Notes: generated by a model from the letters alone, not told the origin. Positions 54,642 to 63,660 are shown, counted from the stretch's first letter. The stretch: DNA of 64,000 bases from DAISIK01 sp036822055 (GCA_036822055.1 DAISIK010000012.1:5777-69776); one strand, 5' to 3'. Translations and numbers: made by a program.

Positions 54642-55079
54642 ATGGCCCGGAAAGTCGATTTAGATATTCTCAAAGCAATCCTCACTCGCAATGAACTTGA
54701 TGTGCGCAAGGTTGCAGAAATCCTCGAGGACCTCAATCGCGAGCTGGACCGCGAGGAAGACGAGCCCAAACCACCGCCCGTCAAGAAACAGTTCACCATC
54801 CTCGTCAGCGATCCGAATGGCCTCCTTCAGGACAAGGACCTTGTCGGTTGGGTCGTCCAGATTCCTGAGGAGGACAGCCCGGTCACGGCCCTCGACAAAC
54901 TCTACAGCGGGGCCTACACCTTCAACGCCAGTCCCAAAGGACGACGCTTTCCGGTGGAAACGGTTGGGGAGGCCTGCGAGTTCGTCCCGGCAAAATTTTT
55001 CAAAGACCACCAAATTTGGGTGAAGACCAAGGAACCGGTTCTCATCGTTCGCTCTGACAACCGGATCCCCAAGGATTGA
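54642..55079 (+). CDS. Hypothetical protein
   Basis: A 145-residue soluble protein with a helical N-terminus (VDLDILKAILTRNELDVRKV), an acidic spacer with prolines, then a beta-rich C-terminal half (QFTILVSDPNGLL, VVQIPEEDSPVTAL, PVLIVRSDNR). No known domain is recognised. ATG 54642 was picked; the frame is open from 54573. It is divergent from the beta-CASP gene and followed by an RmlD-like gene on the same strand. Confidence 0.65.
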   Translation: MARKVDLDILKAILTRNELDVRKVAEILEDLNRELDREEDEPKPPPVKKQFTILVSDPNGLLQDKDLVGWVVQIPEEDSPVTALDKLYSGAYTFNASPKGRRFPVETVGEACEFVPAKFFKDHQIWVKTKEPVLIVRSDNRIPKD

Positions 55080-55137
55080 GCTGCCCCCAAAAAAACACTA
55101 CATTCTCGCCGGTTACTCTCGCTCCCTATCTTCCCCG

Positions 55138-56097
55138 ATGATTCGTCCGATCCGCCAGAAACCCGCCCGCAAGGTAATCGTCTTTGGGGCTACCGGTCTC
55201 GTCGGAAGCGCCTGTGTCGAAGCTGCCATTCGGCGCGGCTATCGCGTCCAGGCAGTCGGCGGACAGAATCATCCCCAATTTCCAGATGCCGAGAAATGCC
55301 TCACCGTTGAGGCAACCAACTCCGAGGCTGTCGAGCGCTATGTCCTCGAGGAGTGGCCAGATGCCGTCATCAATGCTGCAGCCGTCTCCAACCCCCAGGA
55401 TGTGGATCGAAACCCCGAAATCGCGGAGCGCGTCAATGTCGGTTTTCCCGCCCAACTCGCACTGCTGACCCGCCATCTCGGTGCTAAATTAGTCCACTTT
55501 TCGACCGACATGGTCTTCGATGGTCAAACGGGTAACTACCAATCGACCGCCATGCCATCTCCAGTCAATGCTTACGGCAGGACCAAGCTTGCCGCCGAGG
55601 AGGGTATCCTCGAAGGCAACCCTTTTGACCCAGTGGTTCTCCGCATTACCATCGTTACAGGCTCCAGCCCGGGCGGATCACGGAGTGTCCACGAGAAGAT
55701 GCTAGCCTCTATCTACGAGAAAAAACAGCTCGAGCTTTTTACCGATGAATTGCGCCAACCGGTCTCGGCTTCAAACGTCGCTGCAGTAGCCGTCGAGTTG
55801 CTTGATCGCCCCGAACTGCACGGTATTTTCCACTGGGCAGGCAGCGATCGACTCTCGCGCTACGAAATGGGTTGCCGCATTTTAGAACATTTCAATCTGG
55901 ATCCTCGCGATTGGATCCTCCCCCGCCTCCGCGCTGATAACCCAGCCTTCGCGAACCGCCCGGGCGACCTGACCCTTGATCTCCACCCCCTCGTTGGCAA
56001 GCTCCTCACCCGGCCACCATCCTTCGCCGAGCAGCTCCAGGAGATGAAGCCCCCCGCCAAACTCTATCGATGGCTCCGCTCCCTCGCCTCAGGGTAA
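55138..56097 (+). CDS. RmlD-like NAD-dependent sugar-nucleotide reductase/epimerase
   Basis: A 319-residue short-chain dehydrogenase of the extended type. VIVFGATGLVGSACVEAAI is the Rossmann loop, VINAAAVSNPQDVDRNPE and LVHFSTDMVFDG match dTDP-4-dehydrorhamnose reductases, and AYGRTKLAAEE has the catalytic Tyr and Lys. Substrate is not certain. It ends nine bases inside the convergent FmdB-like gene. Confidence 0.85.
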   Translation: MIRPIRQKPARKVIVFGATGLVGSACVEAAIRRGYRVQAVGGQNHPQFPDAEKCLTVEATNSEAVERYVLEEWPDAVINAAAVSNPQDVDRNPEIAERVNVGFPAQLALLTRHLGAKLVHFSTDMVFDGQTGNYQSTAMPSPVNAYGRTKLAAEEGILEGNPFDPVVLRITIVTGSSPGGSRSVHEKMLASIYEKKQLELFTDELRQPVSASNVAAVAVELLDRPELHGIFHWAGSDRLSRYEMGCRILEHFNLDPRDWILPRLRADNPAFANRPGDLTLDLHPLVGKLLTRPPSFAEQLQEMKPPAKLYRWLRSLASG

Positions 56098-56694
56098 GGG
56101 GGTGGTGTATTCATTCCAATCATACAAGGTCGGGTCCCGCAACGGACCTCTTTGCTTTGCCTTGACGCGCTCGAGCGCTCGCTCAAGCGCGGTATTAACT
56201 CCAGCGGCTGAACTCTCCGCCGCCTTCTCTGGGGCTCCCGTCTCTTCCCCGGAAAGACCTCCCATGGCGCCTTCATCATCGTCCGCCAAATCGCCGTACT
56301 CATCCTCCAAACTGTCAGGGTCGGCGCCCTCCTCCAATTTGCGAACCATTTCTTCCATCTGTCCATCGAGCTTTTCACCAGTTAGCTCGGCCATCCTTCT
56401 CATCAGCTTTCCGAGGTGGCGTGGATCGGGATTCTCCTCGTCCATTCCCGCCATATCCCGCTCCAGCTCAGCCATCGCCGCCTCCATCCTGGAGTCCTCA
56501 AAGTCATCACTTCCGCTCTCCCGGCCCTCCGACTTTTTCTCCGCCCCGGTGATCGAAAATGGCGACATGATACGCTCAAGGGGGAACTCAAAATTAACTG
56601 GGCAACGCGGAATCTCCCCCGGTGCAGCTAGGCGTTTGGCAAGGAAAGAATAGATCGTGTTATTTTCGGAACAGTAGTATTCGTAGATGGGCAT
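56089..56694 (-). CDS. FmdB-like zinc-ribbon protein with degenerate cysteines
   Basis: A 201-residue protein. The MPIYEYYC start is that of FmdB-type regulators, but where CxxC is expected it reads CSEN, and only CP (PRCP) remains of the second pair. A long acidic tail follows (DDDEGAMGG, Glu/Asp/Met/Ala-rich). The zinc site is probably lost or altered. Its 3' end overlaps the convergent reductase by nine bases. Confidence 0.72.
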   Translation of the reverse strand: MPIYEYYCSENNTIYSFLAKRLAAPGEIPRCPVNFEFPLERIMSPFSITGAEKKSEGRESGSDDFEDSRMEAAMAELERDMAGMDEENPDPRHLGKLMRRMAELTGEKLDGQMEEMVRKLEEGADPDSLEDEYGDLADDDEGAMGGLSGEETGAPEKAAESSAAGVNTALERALERVKAKQRGPLRDPTLYDWNEYTTPLP

Positions 56695-56775
56695 GCCACG
56701 ATTGAGATAAAATTTTTGATCCGCAGATCAAGCCGTTTGCAGGCGGAAAAAATCTCCGTCCAGAAAAGATCCCCA

Positions 56776-57075
56776 TTATCGAGGATCGATCGTCTCCGGG
56801 CCTTGGCCTCGATTGACCTTGTGAAAAGTGCCATTGAGTGGATCGCGGAGGTATTTTGTAAAACCCTTCTTCTCCAGATTTTCAGGCTCGAGCTTGGTTT
56901 TCAGGGTTTTTTCTGGATAGCGCACGTTCAGGTTTGGTGGATCAAACAAGCGCTCCATTCGTTCACCAGTGATCGGATGCCGCTCCAGGGGCAGATCGCC
57001 AATCTTTTGGTCTGCCTCATAGACTTCTACCTGATTTCCACCTTCGTCGAAAACTGCGTATCGAAAAATCGGCAT
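56776..57075 (-). CDS. Second FmdB-like protein, no cysteines
   Basis: A 99-residue protein starting MPIFRYAVFDEGGNQVEVYE. GERMERLFDPPNLN and the basic C-terminal half look like the FmdB group. It has no cysteine at all, so it cannot form a zinc ribbon. It starts one base after the preceding gene's stop, so translation is likely coupled. Confidence 0.7.
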   Translation of the reverse strand: MPIFRYAVFDEGGNQVEVYEADQKIGDLPLERHPITGERMERLFDPPNLNVRYPEKTLKTKLEPENLEKKGFTKYLRDPLNGTFHKVNRGQGPETIDPR

Positions 57076-57076
57076 T

Positions 57077-57361
57077 TCAGCCCCCGTTCCGGATTTTTTC
57101 CCTCTCAGCCTCCTCGGCTTCCTTTAAGGCTTCGACTTCATCGCGAAACTGCCTTTCGAGCTGGGCAACCGCCTCAAAGTCTTGACTTTGGCGAGCATCG
57201 CTAAGCTTGCCTTGGAGGAAGACCTCGCGCTCCGCCCGCTTCGCTCGATACTTCTCTGTGACCTTCCCAAGGGCCTCTCGTTGCGCCTCGGAAATCGGCT
57301 TGACCGCTTCGGGATCCGAAGCTGCTAAACGCTCCATCGCCAATTCGTAGGATGATTTCAT
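57077..57361 (-). CDS. Small charged helical protein
   Basis: A 94-residue, nearly all-helical protein: KSSYELAMERLAASDPEAVK, then a Glu/Arg/Ala-rich coiled coil ending REKIRNGG. I do not recognise a family. ATG 57361 fits; the frame is open up to 57646, but those codons overlap comEC on the same strand and are not protein-like. It is coupled to the FmdB-like gene downstream. Confidence 0.65.
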   Translation of the reverse strand: MKSSYELAMERLAASDPEAVKPISEAQREALGKVTEKYRAKRAEREVFLQGKLSDARQSQDFEAVAQLERQFRDEVEALKEAEEAEREKIRNGG

Positions 57362-57504
57362 ACCAAGAAAAGATGCCAGATGGAGAGAGAGAAAACAAGA
57401 GCACTCGTTCCTCGAAAAAAACACCCCCTTCGGCGCTTCATAATGAAGACACATTTTCAACACCCGGTCTAAAACCGTCACCAGCCTCCAAAACCATCCA
57501 CGCC

Positions 57505-59175
57505 TCAATTCCAGTTTTTCAGAATCGTGACTAAACCAAACGAAAGGAGCGGAGGGATGATTGCGACAACCCGGAGCTTCCCTCCCTTTACGGGGGGGAG
57601 AATGATCATCGTCAAGATCACCAAAATTGAGAATCCCACACCCCATTGGCCGGCCTGAACTTCCAGCCCCAGTTCATTAAAGCCGCTGCGGGCAGCCCAC
57701 CCTACCAGTCCATCCATCCAGGTCAAAGCCAGCCAGGCTCCATGATTGAGGAAGCCACTAACCTCTAGCAGCCCTGCCATTCCGAAGCCGATCGACAACA
57801 CGCCATGAAGCATCACCAAGGTCGCCAGGGGGACAATTAGCGGATTGATCCAGAGGGCTGCCCAAGGGAGGGTCTGAAAGCTGCCGACCGTTAAGGGCAA
57901 CGAGACGATGAAGCTTGCCAACCCCACCATGAATAGGCCTCCAAACCAAAACCCAAAGCTCAGGGCTCCCCGAAGCATCCACGACTGAGGGATCGCTCCG
58001 GCTGGTCGGCGTTCTTTTAGTCGCTCTACCCCAGCCCTTTTGAACCACTGAAGGATTGGCATCGCGTAGAGCACAATTCCAGTCACCACCAGATAGGAAA
58101 GCTGGAACCCAATCGTCCTCAGCTGCTGTGGAAAAATGACAGCCACCAAAAGTGCCGAGACCGCAATTGCCGATACCGGATCGTAGCGTCTTTTCAAAAC
58201 CGGCGCCAGGCTGAGAACCAGGGCCATCATGAAGGCGCGGACTGCTGAAGGCGGACTTCCTGCGACCAAAACGTGAAGCAGGCTAACCACCAGCGCCAAA
58301 ACGATGCTCTTGCGCTGCCCAATCCTCATCAGCAGGCACAGCCGCCAAACCACCAGCAAAACCATTCCAACATGGAGTCCGCTCACCGCCATCACGTGGA
58401 TGGTTCCCGTGGTTCGAAATCGGTCCCGTACCTCCGAGGCTACCCGATGCTTCCAGCCCAACATCACAGAGGTCATCAAATCGGCCAGATGCTCCTTCCC
58501 TTCCGAGCCAGCCCTCAACGAGCAATCTACTCGCGCGGTCACCGTTGAAAGAAAAGTCCTAAAAAAATCAGCTTCCTCAACCGTATTCAAAATATGGATA
58601 CGATTGATCCGGAAGTAAACCCCGCTCCGAAATAGGCCCTGCTCAAATCCTTCTTCCGCCCCCGCCAGTCCGGAGAGGATTCCCTTCATGCGGAGAAGAC
58701 TCCCCTCTACCGGCCTGGCCTGATCGTTGGTGAGCCTTCCAGAGATCCAAACCCTCGCTCCGACCACCTCTACCAAATCCGGATCGATCGCCTCTACCTT
58801 TCCGACGCAAAACCAACTCCTCCCGTTTTCCCACTCCATTTCTCGAACCACGCCCAATCGAACTGCCGCTTCCGCCTCCCGTGCGGGTAGCGTTGTCCAC
58901 TCCACTGCTCCTTTGGGGGCTCGGGTTTCGAAAGCCAACCCTGCACCCAACCAAAACCCGGCAAGGGTCAGCCACCAGGCACCAGCCTCAGATCGGAGAG
59001 CAAGCCATCCAAAGTGAAACCCTGCCAAAAGGTAAAACCATCCAGCCCAGCCCCAGCCGTCGACGAGTCCAGCAGTCATCAAGCCAGCGAAGAGGCCCCC
59101 GAGGATCCAGGCGGTTGGCGCACGCATTGTCTCAGCTCCAAGGGGCAACTGAATTTCACGGGAAATCGCCATCAA
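57505..59175 (-). CDS. comEC: ComEC/Rec2-type DNA-uptake channel without a metallo-beta-lactamase domain
   Basis: A 556-residue membrane protein. An N-terminal DUF4131-like part (residues about 15-190) precedes the Competence domain with HVMAVSGLHVGMVLLVV, LVAGSPPSAVRAFMMAL and IGFQLSYLVV. It ends after the last helices and lacks the C-terminal metallo-beta-lactamase domain of full ComEC. ATG 59175 or 59127 may be the true start. It is expected to form the inner-membrane DNA channel. Confidence 0.85.
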   Translation of the reverse strand: MMAISREIQLPLGAETMRAPTAWILGGLFAGLMTAGLVDGWGWAGWFYLLAGFHFGWLALRSEAGAWWLTLAGFWLGAGLAFETRAPKGAVEWTTLPAREAEAAVRLGVVREMEWENGRSWFCVGKVEAIDPDLVEVVGARVWISGRLTNDQARPVEGSLLRMKGILSGLAGAEEGFEQGLFRSGVYFRINRIHILNTVEEADFFRTFLSTVTARVDCSLRAGSEGKEHLADLMTSVMLGWKHRVASEVRDRFRTTGTIHVMAVSGLHVGMVLLVVWRLCLLMRIGQRKSIVLALVVSLLHVLVAGSPPSAVRAFMMALVLSLAPVLKRRYDPVSAIAVSALLVAVIFPQQLRTIGFQLSYLVVTGIVLYAMPILQWFKRAGVERLKERRPAGAIPQSWMLRGALSFGFWFGGLFMVGLASFIVSLPLTVGSFQTLPWAALWINPLIVPLATLVMLHGVLSIGFGMAGLLEVSGFLNHGAWLALTWMDGLVGWAARSGFNELGLEVQAGQWGVGFSILVILTMIILPPVKGGKLRVVAIIPPLLSFGLVTILKNWN

Positions 59176-59192
59176 CCTCCTCTAGAATTTAA

Positions 59193-59789
59193 TTGGCCCG
59201 TTGGCGATTTTATCCACTCGGATCCTTTCGTGACATTTTCGAAAAACTGAAAAATGAGCTGGCCTGTCGTGAATTCGTCAACAAAACTGGCGCTATGGAC
59301 GGTTGTGGAGGAAATCTCATCCCGCTAATGCCGCGAGACCTGTCCGAACTGAGACGTCTCAGCAGGGTTTTCGGCACCATTGTCGGGCTCGATAAAGAAG
59401 CAGCCATCGATTTCGAAAAAGGCCTTCTTGAACGCGCCAAAAAACAGCCCTTCCGGGCAGCCAAATTGGTTCGTGAGGGGCAGGCCTCCTACCGTATTGC
59501 CTCGCGTCTCCAACCAGATCCGCTCCCGGGGGTTCTACATATCGAAGCCGGCTCCGGGACCGATGCTGAGCCACTCTGGCTTTTCAATCGGGTGAGCAAA
59601 TTGGTTCGGTGCGCTGGAGAGACCGAGCGCATCACCGTAGTGATCACTGGCCTTGAGCGCTATTTCGTGGGACCCCGCCAACGTTGGAGCCACAGGCGCC
59701 GAGAGGGCCTATCCCTGCTCAGGGAACGGATCGAAAGCCTCGTTTTTGCGGCATCCACAGCACGGACCGTCACGATCATCTTCGCTTAG
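59193..59789 (+). CDS. Hypothetical protein
   Basis: An open frame of 198 codons from TTG 59193; ATG 59295 gives 164 residues. It has an even mix of charged and hydrophobic residues (DKEAAIDFEKGLLERAKK, ERITVVITGLERYF). No family is recognised. It is divergent from comEC. Coding status is supported by composition and by weak opposite-strand frames, not by homology. Confidence 0.45.
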   Translation: MARWRFYPLGSFRDIFEKLKNELACREFVNKTGAMDGCGGNLIPLMPRDLSELRRLSRVFGTIVGLDKEAAIDFEKGLLERAKKQPFRAAKLVREGQASYRIASRLQPDPLPGVLHIEAGSGTDAEPLWLFNRVSKLVRCAGETERITVVITGLERYFVGPRQRWSHRRREGLSLLRERIESLVFAASTARTVTIIFA

Positions 59790-59920
59790 AAACCGACGGG
59801 TTGCAGCAACCGGGGCCGGGATCTCCACCTCCAGCTCGAAAAACCGTTTGCCCGCTGAATCCCCCTTCGTCGACCGCAGTCGAAAGCGCCCTCACTCCTT
59901 GCTCTGGCTAAAGCTCCTCG

Positions 59921-60505
59921 TCAATCCCGGACCGGTTCCGGAGTCCAGCCCTGCAAGCTCTCCACGAGTTCGCGGTAGGAGGGAAAACTCATGGCCCTTT
60001 CGGAGATTATCGGAGCTGCTGTTGGCCAGGGAATGTCGAGCTCAGGATCGTCCCACTTGCATCCGAGGTTGTCACTTTCGCCGTAGTCGCGATGGGACTC
60101 CGATACCCCCTGCAAATGGATTGTCTCAACTGGAAAATACCATCCGTGAAGCAATCCGGAAGGGAAGACAAGGCAAGCCATCTCAACATCCACCAGCTCG
60201 TAAAGTGACCATACACCTTCGGTCGGTGAGCCAGGCCGCATGTCGCGCAAGCCCACACTAATCATGCCGCTAATCACGCCAATGTATTCGTCGTGATTTT
60301 TGTGCAAGTGCGGCCCCCGCAACACCCCTTTTCGCGAGTGGACCACACTCCACTGCACCGGCTGTAAACAAGTGCCCCAGTATTCCTGAAAGACCTCAGT
60401 GAAGCAGCCCCGTTCGTCTTTGTTCATTTGGAGGGTCTTGAAGGTGACCCCATTAATGGAACCTCCCCCTGCAAGACGTGATCGTTTCGTATCTGAATCA
60501 TTCAT
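59921..60505 (-). CDS. RmlC-like dTDP-4-dehydrorhamnose 3,5-epimerase
   Basis: A 194-residue cupin enzyme. GVLRGPHLHKNHDEYIGVI carries the family's catalytic His region, and the SGLLHGWYF segment is typical. DLREV-like ends are missing and the C-terminus is DPELDIPWP then ESLQGWTPEPVRD. ATG 60505 was chosen; GTG or ATG starts further up overlap the GT2 gene. The bases 59949-60080 recur exactly at 63661-63792. It is the third gene of the glycan operon. Confidence 0.8.
   Translation of the reverse strand: MNDSDTKRSRLAGGGSINGVTFKTLQMNKDERGCFTEVFQEYWGTCLQPVQWSVVHSRKGVLRGPHLHKNHDEYIGVISGMISVGLRDMRPGSPTEGVWSLYELVDVEMACLVFPSGLLHGWYFPVETIHLQGVSESHRDYGESDNLGCKWDDPELDIPWPTAAPIISERAMSFPSYRELVESLQGWTPEPVRD
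59949..60080. repeat. 132-bp direct repeat, left copy (in the epimerase gene)
   Basis: Identical base for base to 63661-63792 at an offset of 3712. This copy is inside the intact RmlC-like gene, in its last third. Confidence 0.95.
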
Positions 60506-60530
60506 ACTCTGCATCTTGGTTCTTGTCCTA

Positions 60531-61421
60531 TCAATCGCCCGACTTGCCATTCTTCAACCGGCAAAAAAATTCCTTGAGCCAGGTTCGAGGCCCCTTGCCC
60601 ATGATCAACAACCGACCCCGGAGCCTTTCTTCAGCCGCACTGTATTTGCGCTTCCATTGATTTCGCTCTCTAATCACGGTGGAGAGGGTTGTTTGCAGGA
60701 CGATCAGGAGATCCTCGGGTCGCTCAAGCTTCCGGGACCAGTGCGCCAATTCATCAACCCGGGCCGAGACTGGCCATCCGGGGTGCTTTTCTCCCCGTTT
60801 GAAGTAGAAAACCGTTGGGACGGTGTCTAAATACGCACGACAGCCAGGTTGCGCCAAGCATTGCTCCCACATGTAAATGTCTGTGTATTGACCCTCTGGA
60901 GTCGTCCTCCAGCCAAATGGCAATCGCTTGTAGAAATCCAGCCGATGGCAAACGGTCGACAAAGGGTGCCAGGAGATTCCCGCTTCCGTGAGGGGAATCC
61001 CTCTGAGATCGCCCAGACACCGCCGCCGACGCACCTCAATGGTCTGGTCAGGATGAACCCACAGAGATTGAGTCGCACAAAAATCATAGTCCTTGAGCAC
61101 GCCGAGATGGGTTGCCAGGTGTCCGGGCATCCACAAATCCCGATCGCAGAGATATCCAACAATTTCCCCCGAAGCTTCCTCCTTCAACAACCGGTCCCGA
61201 TAGGGCTCTCCCCGCCGGGAATGTTTAGGATGGTCAAAAAATCGGATCCGTCGATCACTTTCAAGCAGTCTCGGCATCCGCGCCCGAGTTGCTTCTTCTA
61301 CTCCATCCCCGACCACAAAAAGCTCAAATCGAGTTTCCGTCTGGTTGAGGACACTCCTGACCGCATATTGGAGGATATCATACCGGTCCCCCGTGGTTGG
61401 GATCAGGATCGTCGCTTTCAT
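60531..61421 (-). CDS. Glycosyltransferase family 2
   Basis: A 296-residue GT-A transferase. It starts MKATILIPTTGDRYDILQYAV, with the donor region VVGDGVEEATR and YLCDRDLWMPGH as a DxD-like site. C-terminal basic helices (RKYSAAEERLRGR) follow. Its start overlaps the oxidoreductase stop by four bases (ATGA). Confidence 0.85.
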   Translation of the reverse strand: MKATILIPTTGDRYDILQYAVRSVLNQTETRFELFVVGDGVEEATRARMPRLLESDRRIRFFDHPKHSRRGEPYRDRLLKEEASGEIVGYLCDRDLWMPGHLATHLGVLKDYDFCATQSLWVHPDQTIEVRRRRCLGDLRGIPLTEAGISWHPLSTVCHRLDFYKRLPFGWRTTPEGQYTDIYMWEQCLAQPGCRAYLDTVPTVFYFKRGEKHPGWPVSARVDELAHWSRKLERPEDLLIVLQTTLSTVIRERNQWKRKYSAAEERLRGRLLIMGKGPRTWLKEFFCRLKNGKSGD

Positions 61422-62350
61422 TCCAAACCTGCGATCGATCTGATCCGTTGGATCGTTTCGCATATTTCAATGCCTTCAATTAAGGAGCTGCGCGGCGCCG
61501 GGCCTCCTTGAAGAAATTCAATAAACTCCCGGAGCTCCAGTTCCAATGCAGATTCCGGATCAAAACCCACCTCCAGGTGTTGAATTGCTGCCCGGTCACT
61601 CAGGTCATCCCCGAGGTAGAGGTCAATTGATAGCGCCCTTTCACTCCGCAAAACCGCGACACCCGCCGTTCCGTGGACCCGGACACCTCTCATTTTATCC
61701 GGGTATCGATTGGACACCTCAAACCACATCCCTGGGTTGCCACCAAGAAAGCCCACCATCTCGCGACAAACTCCATGATGGCACTCCGCAACTGCAAAGC
61801 GGGGCTCCGGGATGTACCCGAGGATCGTCTTCGCAATCGTCAGGTCGTGAGGCACCAGGTTCCAAACACTGTCAACATCCTGTCGCGGGCTAGTCCAGTT
61901 CGCCCTAATGGTCCGCATCGTCAGAAGGGTTCCGATTCGCCCTTCCTCCACCAGCTCGGCAAGCTTCAGGATGCCCGGGTGGTACATCCAAACGTGCATC
62001 ATATAAATCGGCTTTCCCACGAAAACTTTGAGCGAATGAGCCTCTTGGAGATTCGCCGTCAGCGGCTTTTCCACGAAGATCGGGAGACCACTGGGCGCCA
62101 GCTCATGGAGGAGACGGCAATGCGTACTGGCCGGGGTCGCAAGGACAATGCCGTCAAATCCATCCGGATGCGTAAAGACCTCGCCAACCCGTAGCGCGCC
62201 GATACCCTTTGCCCGCGCCCGGCGGTCGGGGCTCGGATCAAACACTACCACCCGGGACCCCAAAGAGATCAGGACCTCGAGGATTTTCATCCCCCAAACC
62301 CCACAACCGAGCAGGGCAATTGCCGCCATTGATTGTGACCTCACTTGCAT
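61418..62350 (-). CDS. Gfo/Idh/MocA-type sugar oxidoreductase
   Basis: A 310-residue NAD(P)-binding enzyme. AIALLGCGVWGMKILEVL is the Rossmann loop, GIVLATPASTHCRLLHEL and IFVEKPLTAN (catalytic Lys) follow, and a mixed alpha/beta C-terminal domain closes. ATG 62329 is an alternative start to 62350. It is first of the operon with GT2 and the epimerase, probably making a modified sugar-nucleotide. Confidence 0.85.
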   Translation of the reverse strand: MQVRSQSMAAIALLGCGVWGMKILEVLISLGSRVVVFDPSPDRRARAKGIGALRVGEVFTHPDGFDGIVLATPASTHCRLLHELAPSGLPIFVEKPLTANLQEAHSLKVFVGKPIYMMHVWMYHPGILKLAELVEEGRIGTLLTMRTIRANWTSPRQDVDSVWNLVPHDLTIAKTILGYIPEPRFAVAECHHGVCREMVGFLGGNPGMWFEVSNRYPDKMRGVRVHGTAGVAVLRSERALSIDLYLGDDLSDRAAIQHLEVGFDPESALELELREFIEFLQGGPAPRSSLIEGIEICETIQRIRSIAGLE

Positions 62351-62380
62351 ACCATCTCTGACAGCAGCCTACACTGCCAT

Positions 62381-62386
62381 GTTATA
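62381..62386 (-). promoter_or_regulatory. Candidate -10 element for the glycan operon
   Basis: TATAAC lies 31 bases before the Gfo/Idh ATG 62350 in an AT-rich stretch. No good -35 hexamer stands at 17 bases, so this is a weak call. Confidence 0.3.
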
Positions 62387-62442
62387 CAATGTAAATAAGA
62401 TCAAAAACGAAATGTGAAGCCTAGATCCGTCTCCACACTGAG

Positions 62443-62460
62443 GATAACTGTCATGTCCCG
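62443..62460 (+). repeat. Left terminal inverted repeat of the IS
   Basis: It pairs with 63603-63620, 15 of 18 bases matching, including TGTCA and GTCCCG. Confidence 0.75.
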
Positions 62461-62604
62461 ATCAGTTGGTTGACGAGTGGGATTAACCTGTTAGAAGTTC
62501 CTGCATGCGCAATGAGAACCCATTTGCTCAGACAGCCCGAGGCTAGAGAGGAGGCTTTCTGATGGCACCGGTTCTGTTGGATTTATTTTCCCCTAGCGCG
62601 GATA

Positions 62605-62626
62605 CGGGGGCGGCAATGAGCCCCCG
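62605..62626 (+). promoter_or_regulatory. Hairpin in the transposase leader
   Basis: CGGGGGC (62605-62611) pairs with GCCCCCG (62620-62626) around an eight-base loop. It sits 21 bases before the ATG and ahead of an AGGAGG ribosome site. It may block read-through transcription or translation from outside the IS, as known for other elements. No T-run is present. Confidence 0.5.
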
Positions 62627-62647
62627 CTTCACGCAGGAGGTGTCCCT

Positions 62648-63619
62648 ATGATCCGATTGCATCCCAACGCCGCGACCACCCCTCGCACCCGTAAACTTAT
62701 TCAGCAGGCCACGGGTAACAACCGCGAGATTGCCAGGCAGTTTGGCGTGTCCGACCAGACGGTCCGAAGATGGCGACAACGACAGGACGTCGAAGACCGT
62801 AGTTGCGTTCCCGAGACCTCGCGCACCACTTTATCCAAAGAGCAAAGGGCTGTGGTTTGTGAATTGAGGCGAACCTTACTGTTGTCTCTGGACGATCTCC
62901 TCGTCGTTGTGCGCCGGCTCATCGACGAGAAAATGACGCGTTCGTCTCTGGATCGCCTGCTGCGACGGTATGGTATCTCGCGCCTTTCCGAGCTCGTTCC
63001 CGAGGATCCGCAAAAGCCTGCCCATAAGCGATTTAAGGACTACGAGGCGGGGTTCATCCACGTTGATGTGAAGTACTTGCCCCAGATGCCCGACGAGTCA
63101 GAGCGGAAGTATCTTTTCGCCGCGATCGACCGGGCAACCCGGTGGGTGTTTTTCGAGGTCCGCGACAACAAGGATGCCGCCAACGCCGTAGAATTCGTTG
63201 AGGCCTTGAGGGAGGCTGTACCCTTCCAGATTCGAACGATCCTCACCGACAATGGCAAGGAGTTCACCGACCGCTTTTGCGCTACTGGCGAGCGCAATCC
63301 GACGGGTAAGCATCCACTCGATCAACTGTGTACGAAGGAAGGGATCGATCACCGCCTGATCCGGCCCTTTACGCCAAAGACCAATGGAATGGTCGAACGC
63401 TTCAATGGTCGAATCTCCCAGATCCTGAAAACCAATCGATTTACTTCAAGTCACGAACTGAGCGATGTCCTCGAGCGGTATCGAAATGTCTACAACCACC
63501 ACATCGCCCAAGGGGCTCTGAACCACAAAACACCACAGGAGATGATGAAAGATTGGTATCAACGCAAGCCCGAGATTTTCCTACAAGATCCGACTAATGT
63601 GCCGGGACTTGACACTTAA
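62648..63619 (+). CDS. IS481-family transposase
   Basis: A 323-residue DDE recombinase. N-terminal HTH: NREIARQFGVSDQTVRRWRQ. Catalytic core rve: HVDVKYLP (first Asp), TDNGKEFT (second Asp) and PKTNGMVERFNGRI (Glu). It uses AGGAGG eight bases before the ATG. It appears intact with no frameshift. Confidence 0.93.
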   Translation: MIRLHPNAATTPRTRKLIQQATGNNREIARQFGVSDQTVRRWRQRQDVEDRSCVPETSRTTLSKEQRAVVCELRRTLLLSLDDLLVVVRRLIDEKMTRSSLDRLLRRYGISRLSELVPEDPQKPAHKRFKDYEAGFIHVDVKYLPQMPDESERKYLFAAIDRATRWVFFEVRDNKDAANAVEFVEALREAVPFQIRTILTDNGKEFTDRFCATGERNPTGKHPLDQLCTKEGIDHRLIRPFTPKTNGMVERFNGRISQILKTNRFTSSHELSDVLERYRNVYNHHIAQGALNHKTPQEMMKDWYQRKPEIFLQDPTNVPGLDT

Positions 63620-63620
63620 C
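63603..63620 (+). repeat. Right terminal inverted repeat of the IS
   Basis: It pairs with 62443-62460 and overlaps the transposase stop codon TAA (63617-63619). Confidence 0.75.
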
Positions 63621-63660
63621 TAAGCGCCATTGGCGTTTGGCCCCTTCTTCTCTCCTCCAC

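Larger units (their letters stand above)
62443..63620 (+). mobile_element. IS481-family insertion sequence, about 1.18 kb
   Basis: It contains one transposase gene. Ends are inverted repeats: GATAACTGTCATGTCCCG at 62443-62460 and CGGGACTTGACACTTAAC at 63603-63620, matching at 15 of 18 positions. The clearest core begins at TGTCA (62449) and ends at TGACA (63614). No sure target duplication is seen: the flanks of the core give GATAAC and CTTAAC. The right end lies inside the last transposase codons. Confidence 0.8.
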
